A stretch of 14,361 nt of DNA, from contig JAKADW010000012.1 in assembly GCA_021820165.1 (NCBI GenBank), positions 1-14,361 of the forward strand, in the 5' to 3' direction. Every line of letters starts with the position of its first letter. Position 1 is the stretch's first letter. Positions 1 to 6,469 of the stretch are shown piece after piece. The notes below the pieces were generated by a model that was not told the DNA's origin, did no database searches, and saw only the letters and a program-made list of their open reading frames with translations. Source of the stretch: Bacillota bacterium (lineage in GTDB: Bacteria > Bacillota_E > Sulfobacillia > Sulfobacillales > Sulfobacillaceae). The translations under genes were made by a program, and so were the position numbers.

Positions 1-1959
1 GGTAAACGTGTTTAGCCGGTATACCCGGTGCCAGGGTTTCCCGTTCCGGCTCATGCCATGAAATTCGTTAGGGTAGCGAATAAATTTCACGGGGGCACGA
101 TTGAAATACTTCATGGCGGTAAAGAGAATTTCTCCCTGTTCAATGGGACAACGGAGGTCGCCCTCCTGGTGCTCGATTAAAAGCGGGGTGGTAATATGGC
201 CGACATAAGTGATGGGGCTTTGCTCACGGTACCATTGATCGTTGTCGCTCCATGGCCAGGCGTTGTCAGCGCGTCGAATCCAATGCCAGCCCAGGTCTCC
301 GGTGCCAATCATGGATTTCCAATCGACCACTGATCGCATGGTGATAGCGGCTTTGAATCGGTCGGTATGGCCGACAATCCAGTTGGTCATATAGCCGCCA
401 TAGGATCCACCCAAAACCCCCAACCGCTCGGTGTCGATCCAGTCGTGTTCTTGAATGGCGGTATCTAAGACCGCCATCACATCCTCGAAGTCGAGATGGC
501 CCCAACGGTCCTTGATAGCGAGGCAAAAGTCCCGGCCATAGCCTTGCGAACCGCGAGGGTTGGAATAGACGACGCCGTAGCCATTAGCGGCCAACCATTG
601 AAACTCAAAGAAGAAGGCTTGGGCGTACATCATCATCGGGCCGCCATGGATCTCAAGGAGCGTGGGGACTTTTTCCCCAAGCTTTGCGTCGACGGGCTTC
701 ATGACCCAGCCATCCACTGCCGGGCCGCCGTCCGCCCGGGCAACAAAGCGGGCCGGTGTGGCCAATGATAGCTCTTGCAGGATCTCCTGGTTGGGATCGG
801 CCATCACGTCAAGGGTTTGACTCCTCAAGTCAAGCCAGACCACCTGCCCCGGGTTGACGGGTGTAGAGGTGGCCAGGGCTGCGAAACGGCGATCGTGGCT
901 GATGTCGTAGCTATAGAACACCTGATCGGCGGTCGTGACCATGTCGACGTGCCCGCTCTCTAGGTCGACCCGGGCGAGTTCAGTGGTCCCGTTGGTGGTG
1001 GTGAGCACGAAGAGATGGTGCTGGTCAAATCTTAAGGGGTTGCTGCCTGGCGCCGGCATATCGGAGATGGAGAGATCGGCGAGAGGGCGATCCCAATCTC
1101 GGGCGATGCGCACCGTCTCTTGTCCCAAGAGGTCGGTACGATAGAGTCCCACGTTGTCGTAGCCGAGATCTTCATGGTTGCTGGCCAAAAAATAGACGCT
1201 TCGGCCGTCGGGCGAAAAGACACCCTGAGACACGGTCAAGGGATCACGGGTAAGAGCCCGCGGAGGGGTGTCGTTTTTCAGATCGACCAGGTAGAGATGC
1301 TTTAAGGAACCATTTTGGTCATAGTCCTCGCCGTAACGGCTGGTGGTCAGAACGAACTGTCCATCCGGGCTAACGGAAAGTCCTTCATGGCGCATGGGGC
1401 CCTGGGTCAGCTGTTGGGCCTCACCCTCTAAATCTTGTAAGACCAGGTGGGGGCGCCGCTCATCGTAATACCCGGTGCCGTCCAGTTTGTGATACCGTTC
1501 GGTAATCACTTTGACGTCCCGATTGAATTTGATGTACGGGTCGTTCGATTCCGGGACGTCTTCCGATTCGATGCCCTCGGGTCCGATGAGGGCTATGTAG
1601 ATGAAACGGCGTGAGTCGGGAAGCCACTGAAACTCCTCGACGCCACCCTTAAGGTGGGTCACCTGGCGCGCTTCCCCGCCGGTCGTGGGCATACCCCAAA
1701 TTTGGCGGGATCCGCTTCGCTTGGACAAAAAGGCTAGCCATTGTCCGTCGGGCGAAAAGGCGGGGCTGGTGTCAGTAGTTCCTGAGGTAAACCGTCGGGG
1801 CCCTTCACCGGGCTCGACGGTCATGAGCCAACTATCCACCTCATTAGTTTTCTGGTTGGCCTGCTGCTCTTGATAGACAACCTGATAGCGTTCAGGATGG
1901 ATGGCCACGCGGCCGACGAGATGAAAACGGAAGAGGTCTTCTGGTGTGATTTTGCGCAT
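1..1959 (-). CDS. S9 family acylaminoacyl-peptidase / prolyl oligopeptidase-like serine peptidase, 3' end cut by window edge
   Basis: This is a two-domain cytoplasmic serine peptidase that cleaves short peptides or removes N-acylated residues. The 653 visible codons reach base 1 without a stop. Family members have about 650-680 residues, so only a short tail is missing. The N-terminal half (about 1-390) is a beta-propeller with repeated SPDG-type blades (for example FSPDGQWLAF and FSPDGRSVYF). The C-terminal half is an alpha/beta hydrolase. HGGP lies at residues 438-441 and the nucleophile elbow GGSYGG has Ser519. Asp601 sits in EGDLRCP and His634 in EFHGMSR, so the catalytic triad is complete. 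The ATG at 1959 is chosen because AAGGGAG precedes it at good spacing; an in-frame ATG at 1983 has no ribosome site. No signal peptide is visible. It is divergent from the N-acyl amino acid cassette, which fits a role in supplying acylated amino acids (inference). The family is certain; the exact substrate is unknown. Confidence 0.93.
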   Translation of the reverse strand, partial: MRKITPEDLFRFHLVGRVAIHPERYQVVYQEQQANQKTNEVDSWLMTVEPGEGPRRFTSGTTDTSPAFSPDGQWLAFLSKRSGSRQIWGMPTTGGEARQVTHLKGGVEEFQWLPDSRRFIYIALIGPEGIESEDVPESNDPYIKFNRDVKVITERYHKLDGTGYYDERRPHLVLQDLEGEAQQLTQGPMRHEGLSVSPDGQFVLTTSRYGEDYDQNGSLKHLYLVDLKNDTPPRALTRDPLTVSQGVFSPDGRSVYFLASNHEDLGYDNVGLYRTDLLGQETVRIARDWDRPLADLSISDMPAPGSNPLRFDQHHLFVLTTTNGTTELARVDLESGHVDMVTTADQVFYSYDISHDRRFAALATSTPVNPGQVVWLDLRSQTLDVMADPNQEILQELSLATPARFVARADGGPAVDGWVMKPVDAKLGEKVPTLLEIHGGPMMMYAQAFFFEFQWLAANGYGVVYSNPRGSQGYGRDFCLAIKDRWGHLDFEDVMAVLDTAIQEHDWIDTERLGVLGGSYGGYMTNWIVGHTDRFKAAITMRSVVDWKSMIGTGDLGWHWIRRADNAWPWSDNDQWYREQSPITYVGHITTPLLIEHQEGDLRCPIEQGEILFTAMKYFNRAPVKFIRYPNEFHGMSRNGKPWHRVYRLNTFT

Positions 1960-2042
1960 CGTGTGTCTCCCTTGTGATACCATTTTGAAAGAGTTTCGTG
2001 GATATCGTCGGCAATTCCTTTAAAGAAAGGGGCCAGCCGCAA
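1821..2042 (-). other. Possible short upstream ORF overlapping the peptidase start (73 codons, TTG start)
   Basis: On the minus strand the strong ribosome site GGAGGTGA (2057-2050) is followed seven bases later by TTG at 2042. This opens a 73-codon frame ending at 1821. Its first 28 codons lie upstream of the peptidase gene (MRLAPFFKGIADDI and onward). The remaining codons overlap the peptidase start in another frame. I do not recognise the product. It may be a regulatory leader peptide, the remnant of a gene, or a chance frame. The ideal ribosome site is the only positive evidence. Confidence 0.2.
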
Positions 2043-2065
2043 TTTTTTCTCACCTCCGTCAATCC
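1960..2065. promoter_or_regulatory. Divergent intergenic region between peptidase and Nudix genes
   Basis: These 106 bases must hold the expression signals for the leftward peptidase and probably for the rightward operon. I see no pair of -35 and -10 boxes good enough to call on either strand. Visible elements are the peptidase ribosome site AAGGGAG on the minus strand, the palindrome CTTTAAAG near 2018-2025, AAAGGGG at 2026-2032 on the plus strand, and a perfect Shine-Dalgarno match GGAGGTGA on the minus strand (2057 down to 2050). The last of these does not serve the annotated peptidase start, which lies about 90 bases further on. Promoters could also lie inside the flanking genes. Confidence 0.45.
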
Positions 2066-2596
2066 TTGAGCCAGGAAGAACCGCCTTTCGACACCTGGGC
2101 AAAGCCGTCGGCGGTGATGGTGATACTGGCCGAGCGGCCTCGGCCTTCGGTGCTGCTCATTCTGCGCCCAGACAGCCTCGGTGCCCATGCCGGGCAAATC
2201 GCTTGCCCGGGCGGGCGGCTCGAGCGGGGGCGGGATGCTAATCTACTGGCGGCTGCCCTTCGGGAGACAGAAGAAGAAGTGGGCGTCCGAGTGCCCATGG
2301 ATCACGTTCTCGGGTTTCTCGACCCGATTCACATCCGGGTGACCGGATACACGCTGCTCCCGGTGGTATCGGGCTTTAGGGATCGACCGCCGGTGACACC
2401 CGAGGTGGCCGAGGTGTCCGATTATGCTTGGGTGACCTTAGCAGAATTGTCTCAGGTGCGCCAGGAACGGCCACGAGACTTCTCCGGCGTGACCCGCACC
2501 CTGGCGGAGTTCCCGATTGGCCTTGGGACTCTTTGGGGAGCTACGGCCCGTATTATCGACCAACTGTTGCAGCAACTCGCCCAAAAAGGAGCCTAA
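2066..2596 (+). CDS. Nudix hydrolase, CoA pyrophosphatase (NudL/YeaB-like)
   Basis: This enzyme is predicted to hydrolyse CoA, acyl-CoA or a similar nucleoside diphosphate derivative in the cytoplasm, with Mg2+ or Mn2+. It has 176 residues. The UPF0035-type signature of CoA pyrophosphatases is present: LLILRPDSLGAHAGQIACPGG spans residues 30-50, with Cys47 where Phe is usual. The metal-binding core RETEEEVGV (66-74) follows. The spacing from the double Gly to this core seems one residue longer than in NudL. The start is uncertain. TTG at 2066 has no ribosome site upstream. The frame is open back to a TAA at 2021-2023 and the extra residues (FSHLRQSL) resemble the family's N-terminal helix, so translation may begin at ATT 2042 behind AAAGGGG. 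Its stop abuts the next gene's ATG (TAAATG), implying translational coupling. A link to CoA turnover in the succinyl-CoA-using neighbours is inference. Confidence 0.85.
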   Translation: MSQEEPPFDTWAKPSAVMVILAERPRPSVLLILRPDSLGAHAGQIACPGGRLERGRDANLLAAALRETEEEVGVRVPMDHVLGFLDPIHIRVTGYTLLPVVSGFRDRPPVTPEVAEVSDYAWVTLAELSQVRQERPRDFSGVTRTLAEFPIGLGTLWGATARIIDQLLQQLAQKGA

Positions 2597-3301
2597 ATGG
2601 AGACCATTCGTCCATTAATGGATTTGGCCTCATTGAAAGAGGCCTCACGGTTGGAAGCGGTCATTTGGGGTGCCCATGATCCGACCCCGAAAGCCTTGCT
2701 TACTGTTTTCGCCTATCATGGCGGAGTGGTCTTGGGCGCTTTCGATGGCTCGCAAATGGTGGGCGTGGTGGTGGGTTTTCCGGCCATCGACGCAAGCGAT
2801 CGGCTCTACCTTCACTCACATCTCTTAGGCGTGCTCCCCGCCTATCGGAGACGGCATATTGGAGAGCGGCTAAAGTGGGCAGAATGGCAATTCGCGGAAG
2901 CCCGGGGCTTTTCCTATGTGGGCTGGACCTATGACCCCTTGATGGCGGCCAACGCCTGGTTCAATCTCGGGGTATTAGGCGCACGGGTGGCGGATGTGCA
3001 GGAAAATGTCTATGGGCCCTTAGGGGACGGGATAAACGGGGGGCTTCCCACTCACCGTTTCTGGGTGGAGTGGAATCCGAACCAAAAAAGGCCGGCGCTG
3101 GCGTCCGGATCCGAGGTGCGCCAGGTCATCCCTCAAGACGTGGCGATGCTCCGCCAACGTGACCCGAGGGCGGCAGAATTGCAGGCGAATCGATTTTTCG
3201 CGGAAGCCCGCGCCTTGTTTGAAGCGGGATTTCGGGTTTCGCGGGTTGAACGCCAGGGGGATGGAGTGGCCTATCTCTGGAGCAAGGAGGCTGACGTATG
3301 A
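2597..3301 (+). CDS. GNAT-superfamily acyltransferase (COG3375-like), candidate D-amino acid N-succinyltransferase
   Basis: This 234-residue protein belongs to a GNAT subgroup often found beside N-acylamino acid racemases. The acyl-CoA-binding region is HLLGVLPAYRRRHIGERL (residues 75-92), where the RRRHIG loop corresponds to the R/Q-x-x-G-x-G/A pyrophosphate-binding motif. Conserved-looking segments follow: GWTYDPLMAANAWFNLGVLG (109-128) and NVYGPLGDGINGGLPTHRFWVEW (about 137-159). Residues 160-234 form a C-terminal extension beyond the minimal GNAT fold. In Geobacillus, an equivalent GNAT gene next to the racemase and an M20 deacylase encodes a succinyl-CoA:D-amino acid N-succinyltransferase, so that reaction is the best guess here; the acyl donor cannot be read from the sequence. 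The ATG directly follows the Nudix stop, with AAAAAGGAG just upstream. The gene's TGA overlaps the next gene's ATG (ATGA at 3298-3301), so the two are probably translationally coupled. Confidence 0.85.
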   Translation: METIRPLMDLASLKEASRLEAVIWGAHDPTPKALLTVFAYHGGVVLGAFDGSQMVGVVVGFPAIDASDRLYLHSHLLGVLPAYRRRHIGERLKWAEWQFAEARGFSYVGWTYDPLMAANAWFNLGVLGARVADVQENVYGPLGDGINGGLPTHRFWVEWNPNQKRPALASGSEVRQVIPQDVAMLRQRDPRAAELQANRFFAEARALFEAGFRVSRVERQGDGVAYLWSKEADV

Positions 3302-4467
3302 AAATTGACGAGGTACAACTGAATTTCGTGGAGATGCCCTTAAAGACTCCCTTTCAGACATCCTTTGGGACGGAGAGCCGAAAGAGTGCCTGGGTAGTGC
3401 AGGTCAAGGCGGACGGTCTCACTGGCTGGGCCGAGTCGGTGGCCGACGTCGAGCCGCTCTACAGCGAAGAAACGCACGCGTCCATCTATTACGCCTTGAA
3501 GAATCACTTGGTACCGCGGCTTTGGGCCACGGAGATCACGGAGCCGGAAGCGGTGGATGCGATATTGGCGCCCGTGCGTGGAAACCGCATGGCCAAGGCC
3601 GCGATTGAGATGGCGATCTGGGATTGGTTTTCCCGAAAAGACGGGGTGCCCTTGTGGAAGCGTCTGGGGGGCGACCCAAACCGCATGCGCATCCCGGTGG
3701 GAGTGTCCATCGGCATTCAACCCTCGGCCAAACAATTAATCGAAGTCGCAGAAGGATACTTGTCGGAGGGATATCGGCGGCTTAAAGTCAAGATTAAGCC
3801 AGGCATCGACCGTGAGCGGCTAGACGCTTTGCGCCGGGCCGTTGGGGAGGCCGTGCCCATTATGGCTGACGCCAATTCCGCGTATCGTCTTTCGGATGCC
3901 GGGCATTTGGCGACCTTTGATGCCTTAAATCTGATGATGCTAGAACAGCCCTTGGCCGAGGACGACATGATTGACCATGCCAAGCTTGCCCAGGCCATAA
4001 AGACACCCATCTGTCTTGATGAGGCCATCCGCTCCGATGAGGATGCCCGAAAGGCGATTGAAATTGGCGCCTCGTCGATTATCAATATTAAGGTCGGCCG
4101 GGTGGGGGGACACACGGTCGCCCGGAGGCTCCACGATGTCGCGGAAGACCGCGGCGTCCCCGTATGGTGTGGAGGCATGTTGGAGATGGGTATTGGCCGC
4201 GCCCACAATCTTCACCTGAGCACCCTTCCGAATTTTCGGATGCCTGGGGACACCTCGGCCAGCGACCGCTACTTCGCCGAGGACTTGATCGATCCGCCCT
4301 TTCAGCTTAACAATGATGGCACACTATCAGTTCCCGAGGGCCCAGGAATTGGGGTGGTGCCGGATCCGGAGAGGCTCGCCCGCTACAGCACTTACATCGA
4401 GGTCTGGTCTTCCAAGACCCTTGGAGAGGGAGGTGGCTTACCCCATGGATCACCCGTCAGATTCTGA
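3298..4467 (+). CDS. N-succinylamino acid racemase / o-succinylbenzoate synthase (enolase superfamily, MenC-type)
   Basis: This enzyme abstracts the alpha proton of N-acyl (N-succinyl) amino acids and racemises them; many relatives also make o-succinylbenzoate for menaquinone. The 389 residues have the full muconate lactonising enzyme subgroup layout: an N-terminal capping domain (about 1-125) and a TIM-like barrel. Catalytic Lys165 lies in KVKIKPG (163-169), and the opposite base Lys265 lies in NIKVGRVGG. The metal ligands are Asp191 (MADANSAY), Glu216 (LEQPL) and Asp241 (LDEAI). Spacing matches Amycolatopsis N-acylamino acid racemase closely, as does the segment around PVWCGGMLEMGIGR (288-301) and the PGDTSASDRY stretch. 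No other menaquinone genes are nearby, and a GNAT acyltransferase and an M20 deacylase flank it, so I favour amino acid racemisation over a menaquinone role. The last 23 bases overlap the M20 gene. The C-terminal tail (about 370-389) is longer than usual and coincides with the ribosome site of the next gene. Confidence 0.93.
   Translation: MKIDEVQLNFVEMPLKTPFQTSFGTESRKSAWVVQVKADGLTGWAESVADVEPLYSEETHASIYYALKNHLVPRLWATEITEPEAVDAILAPVRGNRMAKAAIEMAIWDWFSRKDGVPLWKRLGGDPNRMRIPVGVSIGIQPSAKQLIEVAEGYLSEGYRRLKVKIKPGIDRERLDALRRAVGEAVPIMADANSAYRLSDAGHLATFDALNLMMLEQPLAEDDMIDHAKLAQAIKTPICLDEAIRSDEDARKAIEIGASSIINIKVGRVGGHTVARRLHDVAEDRGVPVWCGGMLEMGIGRAHNLHLSTLPNFRMPGDTSASDRYFAEDLIDPPFQLNNDGTLSVPEGPGIGVVPDPERLARYSTYIEVWSSKTLGEGGGLPHGSPVRF
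4428..4436 (+). promoter_or_regulatory. Ribosome binding site fixing the M20 start
   Basis: GGGAGGTGG lies inside the 3' end of the racemase gene, about nine bases before ATG 4445. It is the reason for choosing that ATG over the upstream in-frame ATG at 4313, which would add 44 residues lacking family similarity and would overlap the racemase by about 155 bases. Confidence 0.75.
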
Positions 4468-5536
4468 TCTCATGCGGCAGTGGCTCAAGGAATTGGTGTT
4501 GATCGAATCGCCGTCAGGCCACGTGGAGGGTATTCGCCGGGTCATGGAAACGTTGGCCCAGCAATTGGATGGATTGGGCCGGGTGCGATGGGAAGAGACC
4601 GACGCGGGCCCCATTTTGGACATTTCGCGAGGAAGTGGTGGGGTGTTGTTGCTCGGGCACGCGGACACCGTATGGCCGGTGGGCACGTTAGAGCGTATGC
4701 CTTGGCGTGACGAGGGGGAGAGGGTGTACGGTCCCGGGTGCTTGGATATGAAAGCCGGATTGGTCTTGGGAATGGCGGCCATTCGTGCGTTGCCAGACGA
4801 TGTGCCCTTTCGTTTTCTGGTCACACCCGACGAGGAGGTTGGCAGCGAGGCCAGTCGAACTGCCATTGAGGAGGCGGCTCAGCTGGCGCCGTTGGTCCTG
4901 GTGTTGGAATCCGCGATGGCGGATGGTGCGATTAAAGTTGGGCGCGCGGGCGTTGGTGACTATCGGTTGGTGGTTCATGGGATTCAGAGTCATGCCGGAT
5001 TGGAGCCGGAGAAGGGGGCCAGTGCGATTCGAGAGTTGGCGCGGCAGATCCTCTGGCTCGAAGGTTTGGAGCAAAAGGTTTTAGGTACCACGCTAAATGT
5101 TGGGGTGGTCGCCGGCGGCACGCGAGGGAACGTTGTGGCTGAAACGGCCGAGGCACAAATCGACGTGCGCATCACCACCCGTTCGGAGATGGACAGGATA
5201 CGCCGGACGCTCAAGGCTCCGCCGCGCTATGATGCACGCTGTCAGGTGGAATATCGGGGGGACATCAATCGGCCGCCAATGGAGCCGAACGCTGACAGCG
5301 CCGTGTGGGTGGAACGCGCTGATCACATTTGGCAGGCGATTTTCGGCAAACCCTTGTTGGGTGTGCGCGTGGGGGGAGCCAGCGATGGCAACTTTACCGC
5401 CCCATTGACGCCGACTTTAGACGGGTTGGGAGCGGTGGGCGAAGGCCCTCATGCCCAAAGCGAGAGCGTCGAATGGCGATGGATGGAGCCTCGGCGCCAA
5501 CTCATTGGCCAACTGATGCAGGAAGCGAGGCGCTAA
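4445..5536 (+). CDS. M20 family metallopeptidase, carboxypeptidase G2-like N-acyl-L-amino acid deacylase
   Basis: This is a di-zinc amidohydrolase of 363 residues, predicted to remove the acyl group from N-acyl-L-amino acids, the irreversible last step of the proposed D-to-L pathway. All M20 ligands are present: His72 in GHADTVWP, bridging Asp101 in CLDMKAG, the general base Glu130 with Glu131 in TPDEEVGS, Glu155 in VLES, and His336 in GPHAQSE. The 29-residue distance between His72 and Asp101 equals that in Pseudomonas carboxypeptidase G2 (His112/Asp141). A lid/dimerisation domain (about 168-275) carries SHAGLEPEKGASA with His183. There is no signal peptide, unlike secreted glutamate carboxypeptidases, so the enzyme is cytoplasmic. 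The start is set by GGGAGGTGG and overlaps the racemase end by 23 bases. A folate- or peptide-cleaving role is the main alternative, since the substrate cannot be read from these motifs. Confidence 0.9.
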   Translation: MDHPSDSDLMRQWLKELVLIESPSGHVEGIRRVMETLAQQLDGLGRVRWEETDAGPILDISRGSGGVLLLGHADTVWPVGTLERMPWRDEGERVYGPGCLDMKAGLVLGMAAIRALPDDVPFRFLVTPDEEVGSEASRTAIEEAAQLAPLVLVLESAMADGAIKVGRAGVGDYRLVVHGIQSHAGLEPEKGASAIRELARQILWLEGLEQKVLGTTLNVGVVAGGTRGNVVAETAEAQIDVRITTRSEMDRIRRTLKAPPRYDARCQVEYRGDINRPPMEPNADSAVWVERADHIWQAIFGKPLLGVRVGGASDGNFTAPLTPTLDGLGAVGEGPHAQSESVEWRWMEPRRQLIGQLMQEARR

Positions 5537-5540
5537 GGGA

Positions 5541-6467
5541 ATGCGAGTGGCGGTCTACGGCGACCAAAAATTATATCAAGAATTGCTGAAAGCCTTGAGG
5601 GCTCTCGGTGAGGACGAGCCCATTGGCCATTTTGACACGCTGACGTCCGAAGAAAAGGCCGCCGTTGAGGTGATTTTTGGTTGGGAGATTCCTCAGCGTG
5701 CGGTGGATGCCTGCCCGCGGCTGCGCTGGATTCAAGGGGCCGGGGCGGGGGTTGATTGGATTCTCCCCGTACACCTACCCGATGAGGTGGTGGTGACCCG
5801 AATTGTGGATCAGTTTGGGCCGGACATGGGCGAATTTGCCCTGCTTTCGGTGTTGGCCTGGGTCAAGAATTACCGCCGAATCCTCGCCCAGCAAGCGGAG
5901 CACCAGTGGCGGCCTTATTTGGTCGGGCAATTGGCCGGGTTGACGGTCGGGGTGTTGGGTGCTGGGTCTATTGGGGCTCACATTGCCCGCCTGTTTCAGC
6001 CGATGTGCGCGGAGGTGCGAGCGTTAGGACGGCGAAAGCCCGAAATCCCTGGTGTGAAAGGCTACCAATCTTACGAACACGATCGCTTTTATGAGGGTCT
6101 GGACGTGCTCGTGATGGTGCTACCGCACACGCCCGACACCGAACATCTGGTCGGGGAGGCGGCGTTCCGGCGCATGAATCCTGGCGGCTATGTTGTCAAC
6201 TTGGGGCGCGGCGCGGTCTTGGATGAAGAGGCGTTGGTCCGTGCCATAACCGCGGGAACGTTGTCCGGTGCGGCGCTGGATGTGCTCGAAACGGAGCCGT
6301 TGCCGCCGGATTCGCCGCTCTGGGACTTGCCCGGGGTGACGATTAGCCCCCACATTTCTGGACCGAGTCGGCGCACCGGCATGGCCGCGGTATTCTCCGA
6401 CAACCTTCATCGCTATCGCCAGGGTCGGCCGCTTCTCGGACAAGTTGACTTAGAGCGGGGGTACTAA
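5541..6467 (+). CDS. D-isomer-specific 2-hydroxyacid dehydrogenase (NAD(P)H-dependent 2-oxo acid / glyoxylate reductase type)
   Basis: A cytoplasmic oxidoreductase of 308 residues that interconverts 2-oxo acids and D-2-hydroxy acids. The Rossmann motif GAGSIG is at residues 140-145. The catalytic triad is Arg223 (NLGRGAVLDE), Glu252 (LETEPLP, 29 residues after the Arg as in D-lactate dehydrogenase) and His271 (SPHISG). GAGAGVDW (67-73) is the usual substrate-side loop. Length and the PHISG form place it nearer the short GhrA-like branch than phosphoglycerate dehydrogenases. It starts four bases after the M20 stop. ATG 5541 leaves AAGGGA directly adjacent, so GTG 5547, six bases after AAGGGA, is a realistic alternative that removes two residues. 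In an amino acid salvage operon it could reduce or produce the 2-oxo acids corresponding to the amino acids, but its substrate and cofactor preference are not visible. Confidence 0.9.
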   Translation: MRVAVYGDQKLYQELLKALRALGEDEPIGHFDTLTSEEKAAVEVIFGWEIPQRAVDACPRLRWIQGAGAGVDWILPVHLPDEVVVTRIVDQFGPDMGEFALLSVLAWVKNYRRILAQQAEHQWRPYLVGQLAGLTVGVLGAGSIGAHIARLFQPMCAEVRALGRRKPEIPGVKGYQSYEHDRFYEGLDVLVMVLPHTPDTEHLVGEAAFRRMNPGGYVVNLGRGAVLDEEALVRAITAGTLSGAALDVLETEPLPPDSPLWDLPGVTISPHISGPSRRTGMAAVFSDNLHRYRQGRPLLGQVDLERGY

Positions 6468-6469
6468 GG

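Noticed and set aside
1960..2065. Sigma-A promoters for the divergent genes (for example TTGAAA at 1985-1990 on the plus strand; TTGACG on the minus strand)
   Set aside because: No acceptable -10 hexamer lies 16-18 bases from any of these -35-like sequences.
3717..4208. Long open frame on the minus strand opposite the racemase gene (163 codons)
   Set aside because: Low-complexity Ser/Arg/Ala-rich translation typical of the antisense of a GC-rich gene; the plus-strand enzyme has all catalytic residues.
4313..4444. Longer M20 start at ATG 4313 (44 extra residues)
   Set aside because: The extra residues have no family similarity and lie inside the racemase gene, whereas ATG 4445 has a strong ribosome site at the right distance.
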